In this document: positions 1 to 7,953 of the stretch, in pieces
Numbering within the stretch: the stretch's first letter is position 1
Layout of the letters: every line of letters begins with the position of its first letter
Assembly (NCBI GenBank): GCA_035063885.1
Contig: JAPSFM010000085.1
Span: forward strand, 1-23,089
From: CAADGY01 sp900696665
GTDB taxonomy: Bacteria; Acidobacteriota; Terriglobia; Bryobacterales; Bryobacteraceae
Direction: 5' to 3'
DNA length: 23,089 nucleotides
Notes under the pieces: model-generated
The model's database searches: none
Seen by the model: only the letters and a program-made list of their open reading frames with translations
What the model was told of the DNA's origin: nothing
Program-made: the position numbers and the translations under genes

Positions 1-490
1 TGTTCGAGTACGGTCAAAGATTCGGACAAGAGTGTAGCCTCCTGTCCTAACGTATCAATACGCAAGGCATATTGCTATAAAAAAAGAATGTGACCAATCC
101 CTACAGTTTTGTCGCGCACCCTCAGGTGTCCTGCCTGTTGACTAGCGTAGCCTTTCCATGATGTAATTGCAGACTGGCTTGGCTCGTGGTCGATTAGTAA
201 TTTCAGATGCTGGATTCCACTTTGTGCTTGACTTGTTCTCGCATGGAGTGATATGAATGTTTTGACTGCGTCCAAGTATCAGCGGCATTCATTATGCGTG
301 AATCCCGCGAGCACAGACTTAAAAAAGCTGTATAAAACAAAAACGATCGGGCTTGTACGGATATGAGTGGACGTCGTTCGAATACAGGCGGTAGAGAGCC
401 GGCTGTGCGGCGGCGATACTCCCATTGAGGCTCAGGTTGAAGCACTTCCATCAATTCGACTCGATTTCAGATTTCCACAAGGAGAAGGAA
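1..490. other. AT-rich leader without a convincing gene
   Basis: I see no recognisable gene, tRNA or repeat array here. Short frames on the minus strand (75-275 and 203-454) have no family resemblance and no ribosome binding site I would trust. The first ~360 bases are visibly more AT-rich than the coding DNA that follows, which suits a promoter and leader region for the secreted protein starting at 491. A structured 5' leader is possible, because the best promoter candidate lies over 200 bases upstream of the start, but I recognise no known riboswitch. Confidence 0.5.
228..257 (+). promoter_or_regulatory. Candidate sigma70-type promoter for the secreted protein at 491
   Basis: A TTGACT -35-like box (228-233) is followed after 18 bases by TATGAA (252-257). 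This would give a transcript start near 264 and a 5' leader of about 225 bases. A second AT-rich -10-like box, TATAAA at 331-336, has no good -35 partner. Both are read by eye and remain tentative. Confidence 0.3.
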
Positions 491-2248
491 ATGGCAGATT
501 TTCGCAAGTGGTTACCGGTGCTGGCGCTCGTAGCTCTAATGTTGGGCTCGATGAGTACCGCCAGCGCCCAAACGGCCTTCAGTTGCAGCGCTACGACAGG
601 CGCCGTGACCCCCATCATCCGGGGGGAGGGCATTACCGAGCTGGTCGGTGACATTGTTCTGCAGTGCACCGGCGGCACGCCGGCCGCTGACCCGGCGGCT
701 GTCCCGCAGGTGAACATTCAGATCTTCCTCAACACGCAGATCACCAGCAGGCTGTTGGACAGCAATGGCACGACCGAAGCAACGCTGATGATCGACGATC
801 CGGCCGTGGGCGCGCGGCAACTTGGCCCTATCCCGGGCGTGGTTCCGGCTGGCGGAAATAACGTGTATCTCTCGCGCCGCGTGGCGGAGAACGCCATTGC
901 ATTCCTCGGTATCCCGGTGGATGCCCCCGGCACGACGGGCACCCGCATCCTCCGCATTACAAACCTGCGCGCGAACGCCAGCGGCATCGGCGTTTCCACC
1001 ACGTTTATTCAGAATCAGGCTATCGCGTTCATCTCCATCAGCGGCGCGACAACCATTCCGGTGAACCCGGCACAGTTACCGGTTGCCTTCGTATCCAGAG
1101 GGCTGGACTTCAGTCTGTCCGGAAGTGCTTTGGGTTTCCGGCAGTGCGTCGGGGTAAACAAGAATCTGACAAGTCCCAATCCGGACCAAAACGGCACCAT
1201 CAATGCCTGGCTTGAATTTGAAGAGGGTTTCCCCACCGCCTTTAAGGTTCGCGGTGCTATGACTGGCAGCGCCATCGTCCAGGATGTGATTGGCACCAAC
1301 TACAACACCGAGTCTGGCTTCACGCTGGGCGGGCTGAATGCGTCAGCCGGTATCGCGAACACCGGCACCAGGCTGATGGCACGCTTTAACGGTCTGCCGG
1401 CGGGTGTGACAGCTTATGTCACAACCACCAACACCAATACGTACCCCACCTTGGTTGCTTCCTACGTCTCCGGTACCGACCTCAATGGCGCCGGCGGATT
1501 CCCGGATCCCAGCGGCATCATCAAAGCCGGCACTGCCGGTGGGTTTGACCTGGTTCAGGTGAACACGGTTAATGGCGCTGGCATGGCTGTTTGGGAAGTC
1601 ACCGGAGTGGGTCTGCAGTCGAATTCCACGCTGGAAAGCCTGACTTTCGGCGTTGTGTTCGCATACACTCCGAACTACGCCAACAACATGCCCGCTCTTG
1701 GCACCGGCTCGGTGACGGGCAGTTTCGCTCCGCTGAGCGTCGTCACCAGCGCCAGCCAGAACCAGCCGATTCCGCGCTTTGTCGGACCGGGAACCTCGCG
1801 TGACATCATCAAAATCTCTGCTTGCGTAACGAACCTGCTCTTCCCGTTCGTTACCAACCAGGCCGGCTTTGACACGGGTATTGCGATCAGCAACACGTCG
1901 CAGGATCCGTTCAGCAGCGCCAATGCACAGGGCGGCACCTGCGTCCTGAATTTCTACGGCGGCACCACTGCTGCTCCGGGCACGAATCCCCCGGCTCAGA
2001 CGTCGCAGACAATCAATGCTGGACAGCAACTCGTAATGTCGCTGTCGGCCGGTGGCAATCTCGGCACCGGACCGGTAGCTGGCTTCCAGGGCTACATCAT
2101 CGCGCAGTGCAACTTCCTCTATGCGCATGGTTATGCCTTCATCAGCGATGTCGGCGCTCAGAGACTGGCACAGGGCTACCTCGCTCTGGTCATGGGTCCT
2201 GGCGGCGAATATCGTGGGCTCGCCGCTGCCGAAGCGTTGAACCAGTAG
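491..2248 (+). CDS. Secreted acidobacterial surface protein of unknown function
   Basis: The start at ATG 491 is preferred over the longer open frame from 425. It has AAGGAG at 479-484 with a 6-base spacer, and it places a typical Sec signal peptide at the N-terminus: basic FRKW, a hydrophobic stretch, then likely cleavage after ASA near residue 26. The 585-residue product is rich in Thr, Asn, Gly and Ala, as expected for extracellular beta-rich proteins, with no membrane segment after the signal. The C-terminal ~140 residues (from NLLFPFVTNQAGFDTGIAIS, then a Cys-containing CVLNFYG segment and YAHGYAFISD) resemble a module I associate with hypothetical proteins of Solibacter-like bacteria; this is from memory. 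No catalytic motif is visible. A strong terminator follows, so it is probably transcribed separately from the next secreted protein. A structural or adhesive role is inference. Confidence 0.85.
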   Translation: MADFRKWLPVLALVALMLGSMSTASAQTAFSCSATTGAVTPIIRGEGITELVGDIVLQCTGGTPAADPAAVPQVNIQIFLNTQITSRLLDSNGTTEATLMIDDPAVGARQLGPIPGVVPAGGNNVYLSRRVAENAIAFLGIPVDAPGTTGTRILRITNLRANASGIGVSTTFIQNQAIAFISISGATTIPVNPAQLPVAFVSRGLDFSLSGSALGFRQCVGVNKNLTSPNPDQNGTINAWLEFEEGFPTAFKVRGAMTGSAIVQDVIGTNYNTESGFTLGGLNASAGIANTGTRLMARFNGLPAGVTAYVTTTNTNTYPTLVASYVSGTDLNGAGGFPDPSGIIKAGTAGGFDLVQVNTVNGAGMAVWEVTGVGLQSNSTLESLTFGVVFAYTPNYANNMPALGTGSVTGSFAPLSVVTSASQNQPIPRFVGPGTSRDIIKISACVTNLLFPFVTNQAGFDTGIAISNTSQDPFSSANAQGGTCVLNFYGGTTAAPGTNPPAQTSQTINAGQQLVMSLSAGGNLGTGPVAGFQGYIIAQCNFLYAHGYAFISDVGAQRLAQGYLALVMGPGGEYRGLAAAEALNQ

Positions 2249-2262
2249 TCGTATTTGCAGTC

Positions 2263-2299
2263 AAAAAGGGAGGGGCAGAAATGCTCCTCCTTTTTTTTT
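2263..2299 (+). terminator. Rho-independent terminator after the secreted protein gene
   Basis: A GC-rich inverted repeat (arms around 2266-2277 and 2281-2292, rich in GGGAGG and CCTCC, with a GAAA-like loop) runs directly into nine T residues at 2291-2299. It lies 15 bases after the stop codon. A few mismatches or G-U pairs occur in the stem. Confidence 0.85.
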
Positions 2300-2377
2300 G
2301 TGCCTCAAGTGTGATAAGTGTAAGAAGGTTTTCTCCGCGTCCTCATCAGCACAGAACTTCTCTTTCAGGAGCAAAGA

Positions 2378-5300
2378 ATGGGTTTCTCTAAACTGCTCGC
2401 AGCTTATTTGATATTGGCAATCTTTGTTGCACCCGGGCTGCAGGCGGGAAATGTCTTCGTTCTGCCGGGGCCATCTAATTTGAACCAGACGGCTACCATG
2501 CTGACGCCTGAGTCTTTGTTGCAGGTTGGAAGCACGATCTCGGCGCCCAGCGCTTTCAAGGTATTCTCGAAGCCCGACGGATCCCGTGTGTATATCGTCG
2601 CCAGTTCGGCGGTCGATAGTCTGGTCGTCGCCGATGCCGCGGGGAATGTGATTGCAAGGCACTCGCTCGGAGCGGTTTCCGCAGCCGAGTTGTCGCCTGA
2701 TGGCCGGAAACTGGCAATCGCCGCGGCTACGGCGTATCTCCTCGATACAACGATCGATACCGCACCCGTAGCGGTCAACCTCGGCTTCGTCCCGTCGGAT
2801 GTAGCGGTCAGTGTCGATTCAAGCCGGGCTTTTTTTGTCGGCTCCGGCACCACCCAGGTTAGTGCGGTGGACCTGACCACGAACGCCACCGCCGCTTTTG
2901 TCACCCTTCCCCAAAGTGGAACCAATGTAGCAACAGCGCCCGGGGGATGGGTGTATGTGTCCTCTTCGAACGCGATCTATGAGATCGATGGGCGAGGCAC
3001 AATGGGCATCCGGGCGGAGATCCCAACGGGCGGGCAGCCTGGGAAGCTGCAATTCACACCGGATGGCCTTCGCGGCGTCGCGCTGAACCGTACTGGTTTC
3101 GGGGCAGGGCCGGTCTCGATTCTGGATGTAAGCTCGCGCATGGTGACTCCTATTGCCTCGGCGGTTCAGCTTTTCGACGCCAACGCTCCCGGCAAGCTAG
3201 CAGTGACTTCCAACAATCGCGCATTCGCAGCGGGTTCGGACGGGCGGCTTTATTCGATTACACTCAATCCTCCCGCTATCACGCAGGCTGTGGCGAGTGT
3301 TTCCGGCATTACTTCGGTTGTGGCTTCGGAAGAGAAGCCCAACGCCAGATATCTCTTTTTCCTCAGCCCCACTACGCTATACCGCTCGGCGACCTCTCTG
3401 TTTACGTCCGATGGTCTCGAAACGCCAGCCAGCGCGGGAATCTCGGGGCTGCCGTCCGTGTTAGCCTATGCGGGCGCGGCTACCGGAGTTTTTCCCGCGG
3501 GTCTGACAGCCGTTGGTCCGTCGCCGATTGTCCCGCCTGGAATGACGACGATGTTGACGGTCCGGGTAATCGATGTTAGCGGAAAGCCGGTCTATAACAC
3601 CCCGGTGGCGTTCTCTACCGACAGCGTTGGCCCGACGATATTGAATCCGACAGTAAACACCGGTACGGACGGCTTGGCGCGGACCAATGTGACTGCTCCC
3701 CCATTCGCCGGCGCATTTACGGTGCGAGCGGCGGCTGGGGTTGGGCTGAGTGTGTCGATTGGTGTTTCCGTGGGCGAAGGCATCGAAACCGGTACCGGGG
3801 TGACGGCGATTTCCGGGCAGGGCCAGCTAGTGAATGCCGCGACGGCCGGCCGGCAGCTTGTCGTGCAGGTTCGTGATTCGGAGGGTAATCCTGTCGGCGG
3901 CACCGAGGTGACGTGGTTCTCCTCTGGGGTTGGAATCGGCGGGGTGCCCGTTACGGTGACCTCACAGCAAAATATCACGGACGCGCTTGGAAGAGCAGTT
4001 GCCACCTTTAGCACGTCGCCCTTGCTGAGCGCAGAACTGGCGGCGGCTTCGGTCACGGCGAACACGCTGTATGGGAGTGCCACCTTCTACATCACGATAT
4101 TTCCGATTATCGATCCGTTCACCAGCCAGCCGATACCGCCTCCTGCCGTGACGTTCTCTTTTGGAAGCCAAACTGGGGTGATTGAAGGCCAGGCTGGCCA
4201 GACGATAACAAATGCCGTCGCCGTCCAGGTGTTACGCCAGGCAGGCGTGTCGTTTGGAAGCGGAGTCCCCAACGTGGGACTGACTGTCATGACAAACGCA
4301 GATCCAGCCCTGGGACCGACCGCGGCCTGCGCGGGCGGCACCGTCCTGACAGATGCGCAGGGCGTCGCCGTCTGTAATCTGGTTTTAGGACCGAGACCGG
4401 GCGACACGCAGTTGACCGTCGACGTTGGCGGTTACGTGCAGCGGACCTTTGCTCTGAGGGTTCAAGCCGGCGTGGCGGGCGAGCTCACTCTACTCCAGGG
4501 CAATAATCAGAGCGGCAGCGCCGGTGAGCAACTTCCCCAAGCGCTTGTTGCCGAGGTCCGCGATAGCTTGGGCAACCTGCTTCCCTTCGCCACCGGCATT
4601 CAGTGGGAAGCGGTGAACCAGTGCGCAACGCTTAGCGGCTCCTCGAGCACTGCCAACAACCAGGGCCGTGTGCAAACGTTGGTGCGGCTCGGTAACGTGG
4701 CGGGATCGTGCCAGATTCGAGTAACCGCTGGCGACGCCTCCGCGACATTCACCGTGCAAGTCGCCTCGGCGGCCGGGCAGGTGACGGCGATTTCCGGCGG
4801 CGGGCAAGCGGCCATCCTCAATCAAAACTTTGCGCAACCGCTGGTAGTGGAGGTACGGGACGCTCAAGGAGCGCTTTTGCCGAATACTCCTGTTAGCTTT
4901 GCCGTAACGAGCGGGAGCGCGACGGTATCCAGCCCCAGTGCTACTACCAATGCACAAGGCAGGGCTCAGGTGGCGGTGACGGCCGGCGCAAGCACGGGTC
5001 CTGTGGTGATAACCGCGACGAGCGGAACCGGATCGGCAACATTCTCGCTGACGGTGGTTCCGGTCGGGCCCAGTGTGGAACGCGCGGGCATCGTCAACGG
5101 CGCCAGCTTACAGCCGGGTGTTGTTCCCGGCGGCATCGTCACAATTTTCGGGACCAACCTCGTCCCAGGCATCCAGGGAACCAAGAATGCGGTCCCCTTC
5201 CTTGGCGCCCTACCCACGGAACTGGAAGGAGTGGAGGTGTGGTTCGGAAACACGCGAGCCCCCATCTTTTTAGTGGCTAACCAGGGTGGCCGCGAGTTGG

Positions 5301-5812
5301 TTTCCGTGCAAGCTCCGTTCGAGCTTCCGGCCGGCGGCGTTACCACGATCACCGTGAAAGTGGGCGCCGGTTCCAGCACGATTTCCGATGTGCCGGTGCT
5401 CGGAGTGCAGCCGGGCCTCTTTGAGACCGTTCCGCCGGGGGCCTCCCGCGCGTATCCCGTTATAACCCATGCGGACGGAAGCTTTGTGACACCTCAGAGT
5501 CCGGCGCGGCGTGGCGAAATCCTGCAGGTATTTGCCACCGGTCTCGGTGCGGTCACTCCGGCGGGAGGAACCGGGTGGCTCGGCGTAGCGGGCCAGGAAG
5601 TCGTCGCGCCGGTTATCGTTGGCGTGAACAACGAGGGTGTCCGTGTCATCTCTGCTGAGTACGCGCCGAACATGATCGGAATCTACGTCGTCACTTTTGA
5701 AGTCCAGGCTAACGCGGCGGGAGGGCCTGAGCGTCCATTCGCTTTGGCCGCGGTCGGCTCAGACGGCAATCTCGTGTTCGGTAACGGGACGGCTATCCCG
5801 ATTGAGCCGTAA
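2378..5812 (+). CDS. Secreted beta-propeller / Ig-repeat protein with Solibacter C-terminal domain (TIGR03437-like)
   Basis: The 1,144-residue product starts at ATG 2378 behind AGGAG (2367-2371). A signal peptide (residues 1-23, cleavage after LQA) is followed by a repetitive region, about 55-335, with blades resembling YVTN/WD-type propellers (SPDGRKLAIA, TPDGLRGVALN). About 370-890 contains several Ig-like units of the Big_1/invasin type, with recurring motifs such as VTAISG, LVVQVRDSEGNPV, LVVEVRDAQGALLPNTPV and NAQGRAQVAV. The last ~245 residues (AGIVNGASLQPGVVPGGIVTIFGTNL, LQVFATGLGAVTP) match what I know of TIGR03437, a domain expanded in Solibacter-type Acidobacteria. No catalytic residues stand out. 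The architecture suggests an extracellular or cell-surface binding protein. An 18-bp exact DNA repeat (3799-3816 and 4780-4797) marks recent duplication of Ig units. Domain identities are by eye. Confidence 0.88.
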   Translation: MGFSKLLAAYLILAIFVAPGLQAGNVFVLPGPSNLNQTATMLTPESLLQVGSTISAPSAFKVFSKPDGSRVYIVASSAVDSLVVADAAGNVIARHSLGAVSAAELSPDGRKLAIAAATAYLLDTTIDTAPVAVNLGFVPSDVAVSVDSSRAFFVGSGTTQVSAVDLTTNATAAFVTLPQSGTNVATAPGGWVYVSSSNAIYEIDGRGTMGIRAEIPTGGQPGKLQFTPDGLRGVALNRTGFGAGPVSILDVSSRMVTPIASAVQLFDANAPGKLAVTSNNRAFAAGSDGRLYSITLNPPAITQAVASVSGITSVVASEEKPNARYLFFLSPTTLYRSATSLFTSDGLETPASAGISGLPSVLAYAGAATGVFPAGLTAVGPSPIVPPGMTTMLTVRVIDVSGKPVYNTPVAFSTDSVGPTILNPTVNTGTDGLARTNVTAPPFAGAFTVRAAAGVGLSVSIGVSVGEGIETGTGVTAISGQGQLVNAATAGRQLVVQVRDSEGNPVGGTEVTWFSSGVGIGGVPVTVTSQQNITDALGRAVATFSTSPLLSAELAAASVTANTLYGSATFYITIFPIIDPFTSQPIPPPAVTFSFGSQTGVIEGQAGQTITNAVAVQVLRQAGVSFGSGVPNVGLTVMTNADPALGPTAACAGGTVLTDAQGVAVCNLVLGPRPGDTQLTVDVGGYVQRTFALRVQAGVAGELTLLQGNNQSGSAGEQLPQALVAEVRDSLGNLLPFATGIQWEAVNQCATLSGSSSTANNQGRVQTLVRLGNVAGSCQIRVTAGDASATFTVQVASAAGQVTAISGGGQAAILNQNFAQPLVVEVRDAQGALLPNTPVSFAVTSGSATVSSPSATTNAQGRAQVAVTAGASTGPVVITATSGTGSATFSLTVVPVGPSVERAGIVNGASLQPGVVPGGIVTIFGTNLVPGIQGTKNAVPFLGALPTELEGVEVWFGNTRAPIFLVANQGGRELVSVQAPFELPAGGVTTITVKVGAGSSTISDVPVLGVQPGLFETVPPGASRAYPVITHADGSFVTPQSPARRGEILQVFATGLGAVTPAGGTGWLGVAGQEVVAPVIVGVNNEGVRVISAEYAPNMIGIYVVTFEVQANAAGGPERPFALAAVGSDGNLVFGNGTAIPIEP

Positions 5813-5820
5813 GGTGTGGT

Positions 5821-5858
5821 GCGTAAGGCGGTACTGGTAGCCCCGTACCGCCTTACGC
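5821..5858. terminator. Bidirectional hairpin terminator between convergent genes
   Basis: A perfect 14-bp inverted repeat (GCGTAAGGCGGTAC at 5821-5834 and its complement at 5845-5858) encloses a 10-base loop. It begins 8 bases after the stop of the Ig-repeat gene. Its right arm contains the stop codon (5853-5855) of the minus-strand gene. There is no T-run, so termination efficiency is uncertain, but position and symmetry fit a shared terminator. Confidence 0.65.
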
Positions 5859-6350
5859 CCGTATTCCCAGGCGGTTCATGATTTCGATCACCGCGACGTC
5901 TGGAGTTCGTAGCACGGCATCTCCGTCGTAGACGTCTCCACCGCGGTCGCCAAGCGAGATCTGCCGGCTGCGATACGCGCCACCAGGATAGTGAATCAGT
6001 TCGTCGGACATCGTCAGGTTAAGCGGTTCCGGGTCTACTCCAGCCCCTTTCAGAGCATTTTTCAACACCGCGACGGGGTCGGTGAGATCCAGCGGTTCTG
6101 GCGCGTTTCCGGCGGGTTCCACAGCGGTTTTCACGGTGACCAAAAATTGCCGTGCGCCAGAAATCCGACTGTCCTCCACCTCCCTTATCTCGATCCCGGC
6201 AGGGTTAACGCCCGCCTGTTTCAACCCGTCCGCCAGCACGTTCGCGAACTCTTCCTCGCTTGAACCCGATGTGATTCCTTGAGTTGCGGCACGCATCACC
6301 TCGGCCAGCGCCGGCGTCCGGTTTGCCCACATTGCATTTACGCTCGACAA
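5853..6350 (-). CDS. Hypothetical 165-residue protein with two similar halves
   Basis: I do not recognise this family. The product is soluble, acidic and without a signal peptide or membrane segment. Two segments resemble each other: about residues 35-59 (EFANVLADGLKQAGVNPAGI) and 92-117 (PVAVLKNALKGAGVDPEPLN), suggesting an internally duplicated fold. The start is TTG at 6350, chosen because GGAGG lies 6 bases before it on the minus strand. The in-frame ATG at 6332 has no ribosome binding site and would give 159 residues. It is divergent from comM (82-bp spacer) and convergent with the Ig-repeat gene. Nothing in its neighbourhood fixes a role. Confidence 0.7.
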   Translation of the reverse strand: MSSVNAMWANRTPALAEVMRAATQGITSGSSEEEFANVLADGLKQAGVNPAGIEIREVEDSRISGARQFLVTVKTAVEPAGNAPEPLDLTDPVAVLKNALKGAGVDPEPLNLTMSDELIHYPGGAYRSRQISLGDRGGDVYDGDAVLRTPDVAVIEIMNRLGIRA

Positions 6351-6432
6351 AGACTACCTCCACCGATTTCCTTGCACGTGCGATACCGCCTGAGAGTTCC
6401 AGTCCGGGACACGCACTACTCCTCTCTGTACC

Positions 6433-7953
6433 ATGGCACTATTCCGCACTCGAAGCGCGGCAGTGTACGGCATCGATGCGCACCTGATCGACGTGGAAGT
6501 CGATATGTATCCCTCCGGAACGGCACGCGACTTCGTTACGGTGGGAATGCCGGACACGGCGGTCCGGGAGAGCCGGGAACGTATCAAATCGGCACTGATC
6601 AATTCGGGATTTGGGTACCCGAGCAAATCCGTAACAATCAACCTGGCGCCGGCAAATGTGCGGAAGGAGGGGGCAGGATTTGATCTGCCGATGGCCGCAG
6701 GAATTCTCGGCGCGATGGGAGTCATTGGCGCCGCCGGTGGCTATCTTCTGGTGGGAGAACTGTCACTGGACGGCTCCGTGCGGGCGGTCAGGGGAGCGCT
6801 GTCAATCGCTATCTGCGCCCGCAAGGCGGATATCCCGAACGTCATCGTCCCATCCGAAAATGGCGCCGAGGCAGCGGTGGTGGAGGGAGTCAATGTCTAC
6901 GGCGTCCGGCACCTCGCCGAAGTCGTATCGCTGTTGAACCAGCCGGAACAGTTTACCGCGCGCCGGCGGGAAACTACAGCGGCGCCGTCACAGGATGTGC
7001 TCACGCCGGACTTTTCCGAGGTCCGTGGCCAGACCACGTCAAAGCGCGCCCTGGAGGTGGCCGCTTCCGGCGCACACAATGTGCTGATGATTGGTCCGCC
7101 AGGCTCGGGGAAGACGATGCTCGCCAAGCGTATCGCCGGCATCCTGCCGCCCCTCACCTTCGAGGAAGCGCTGGAGAGCACGAAGGTTCACAGCGTCGCA
7201 GGCGTTTTGCCAAAGGGTGCGGGCGTACTGGTGGAACGGCCCTTCCGTGCGCCGCATCATACCATCTCCGATGCGGGGATGATCGGTGGAGGGGCGGGAA
7301 CGCCGAGGCCGGGGGAGGTCAGCCTGGCGCATCACGGAGTGCTTTTTCTCGATGAGCTTCCGGAATTTCCCCGAAACGTCCTCGAATTACTGCGGCAGCC
7401 GCTGGAAGAACGCTCGGTGACCGTAGCGCGCGCGAACATGACCCTCACGTTTCCCGCAAACCTGATGCTGGTGGCGGCTATGAATCCATGTCCTTGCGGA
7501 TTCTACGGCGACTCCACCCGCGAGTGCCGCTGCACTGGTGGAATCATTCAACGGTATTTGGCGAAGATCAGCGGGCCGCTGCTCGACCGCATCGACCTGC
7601 ACATTGAAGTTCCGGCGGTCGCTTATAAAGAACTCCGCGGCAACGGCAATGGAACCTCGTCCGCCGAAATGCGTGAGCGGGTCGAGCGGGCTCGCCGCAC
7701 GCAACAGGCACGGGGATTCAACAATGCGCAGATTCCGTCGCGCCTGCTGCGCAAGCTTTGCGCGCTGGACGATTCCGGCGAGCGAACGCTCGAAATGGCG
7801 GTGCGCCGCCTTGGACTGTCGGCGCGGGCGCACGACCGCATTCTGAAGGTCGCGCGCACCATAGCCGACCTGGAAGGCGCCGGGAATATCACCGCCAAGC
7901 ACCTGGCCGAAGCAGTGCAGTACCGCAGTCTCGACCGGAACTACTGGACCTGA
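6433..7953 (+). CDS. comM: YifB/ComM family Mg-chelatase-like AAA+ ATPase
   Basis: The 506-residue length and motif order fit ComM, a hexameric helicase that aids branch migration during natural transformation and homologous recombination. Visible parts are an N-terminal Lon-substrate-like (ChlI) domain (about 1-170, with VGMPDTAVRESRERIKSA and INLAPANVRKEG), Walker A GPPGSGKT (221-228), the RAPHHTIS motif (272-279), Walker B LFLDE (304-308), a cysteine cluster NPCPCGFYGD...CRC (Cys 353, 355, 365, 367), and GPLLDRIDLHIEVP near 381-394. The C-terminal segment (RLGLSARAHDRILKVARTIADLEG) is the usual Mg-chelatase C domain. Start ATG 6433 matches the family N-terminus, but no Shine-Dalgarno is visible. 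The 3' end overlaps ilvD by 13 bp. No other competence gene is adjacent, so whether this organism is transformable cannot be told from here. Confidence 0.95.
   Translation: MALFRTRSAAVYGIDAHLIDVEVDMYPSGTARDFVTVGMPDTAVRESRERIKSALINSGFGYPSKSVTINLAPANVRKEGAGFDLPMAAGILGAMGVIGAAGGYLLVGELSLDGSVRAVRGALSIAICARKADIPNVIVPSENGAEAAVVEGVNVYGVRHLAEVVSLLNQPEQFTARRRETTAAPSQDVLTPDFSEVRGQTTSKRALEVAASGAHNVLMIGPPGSGKTMLAKRIAGILPPLTFEEALESTKVHSVAGVLPKGAGVLVERPFRAPHHTISDAGMIGGGAGTPRPGEVSLAHHGVLFLDELPEFPRNVLELLRQPLEERSVTVARANMTLTFPANLMLVAAMNPCPCGFYGDSTRECRCTGGIIQRYLAKISGPLLDRIDLHIEVPAVAYKELRGNGNGTSSAEMRERVERARRTQQARGFNNAQIPSRLLRKLCALDDSGERTLEMAVRRLGLSARAHDRILKVARTIADLEGAGNITAKHLAEAVQYRSLDRNYWT

Noticed and set aside
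361..490. Possible riboswitch in the leader of the first secreted gene
   Set aside because: The GC-rich stretch near 398-420 can fold locally, but I could not match it to any riboswitch consensus I know.
1343..2128. Minus-strand open frame of 261 residues
   Set aside because: Antisense to the secreted protein gene, with Arg/Ala-rich low-similarity composition and no ribosome binding site.
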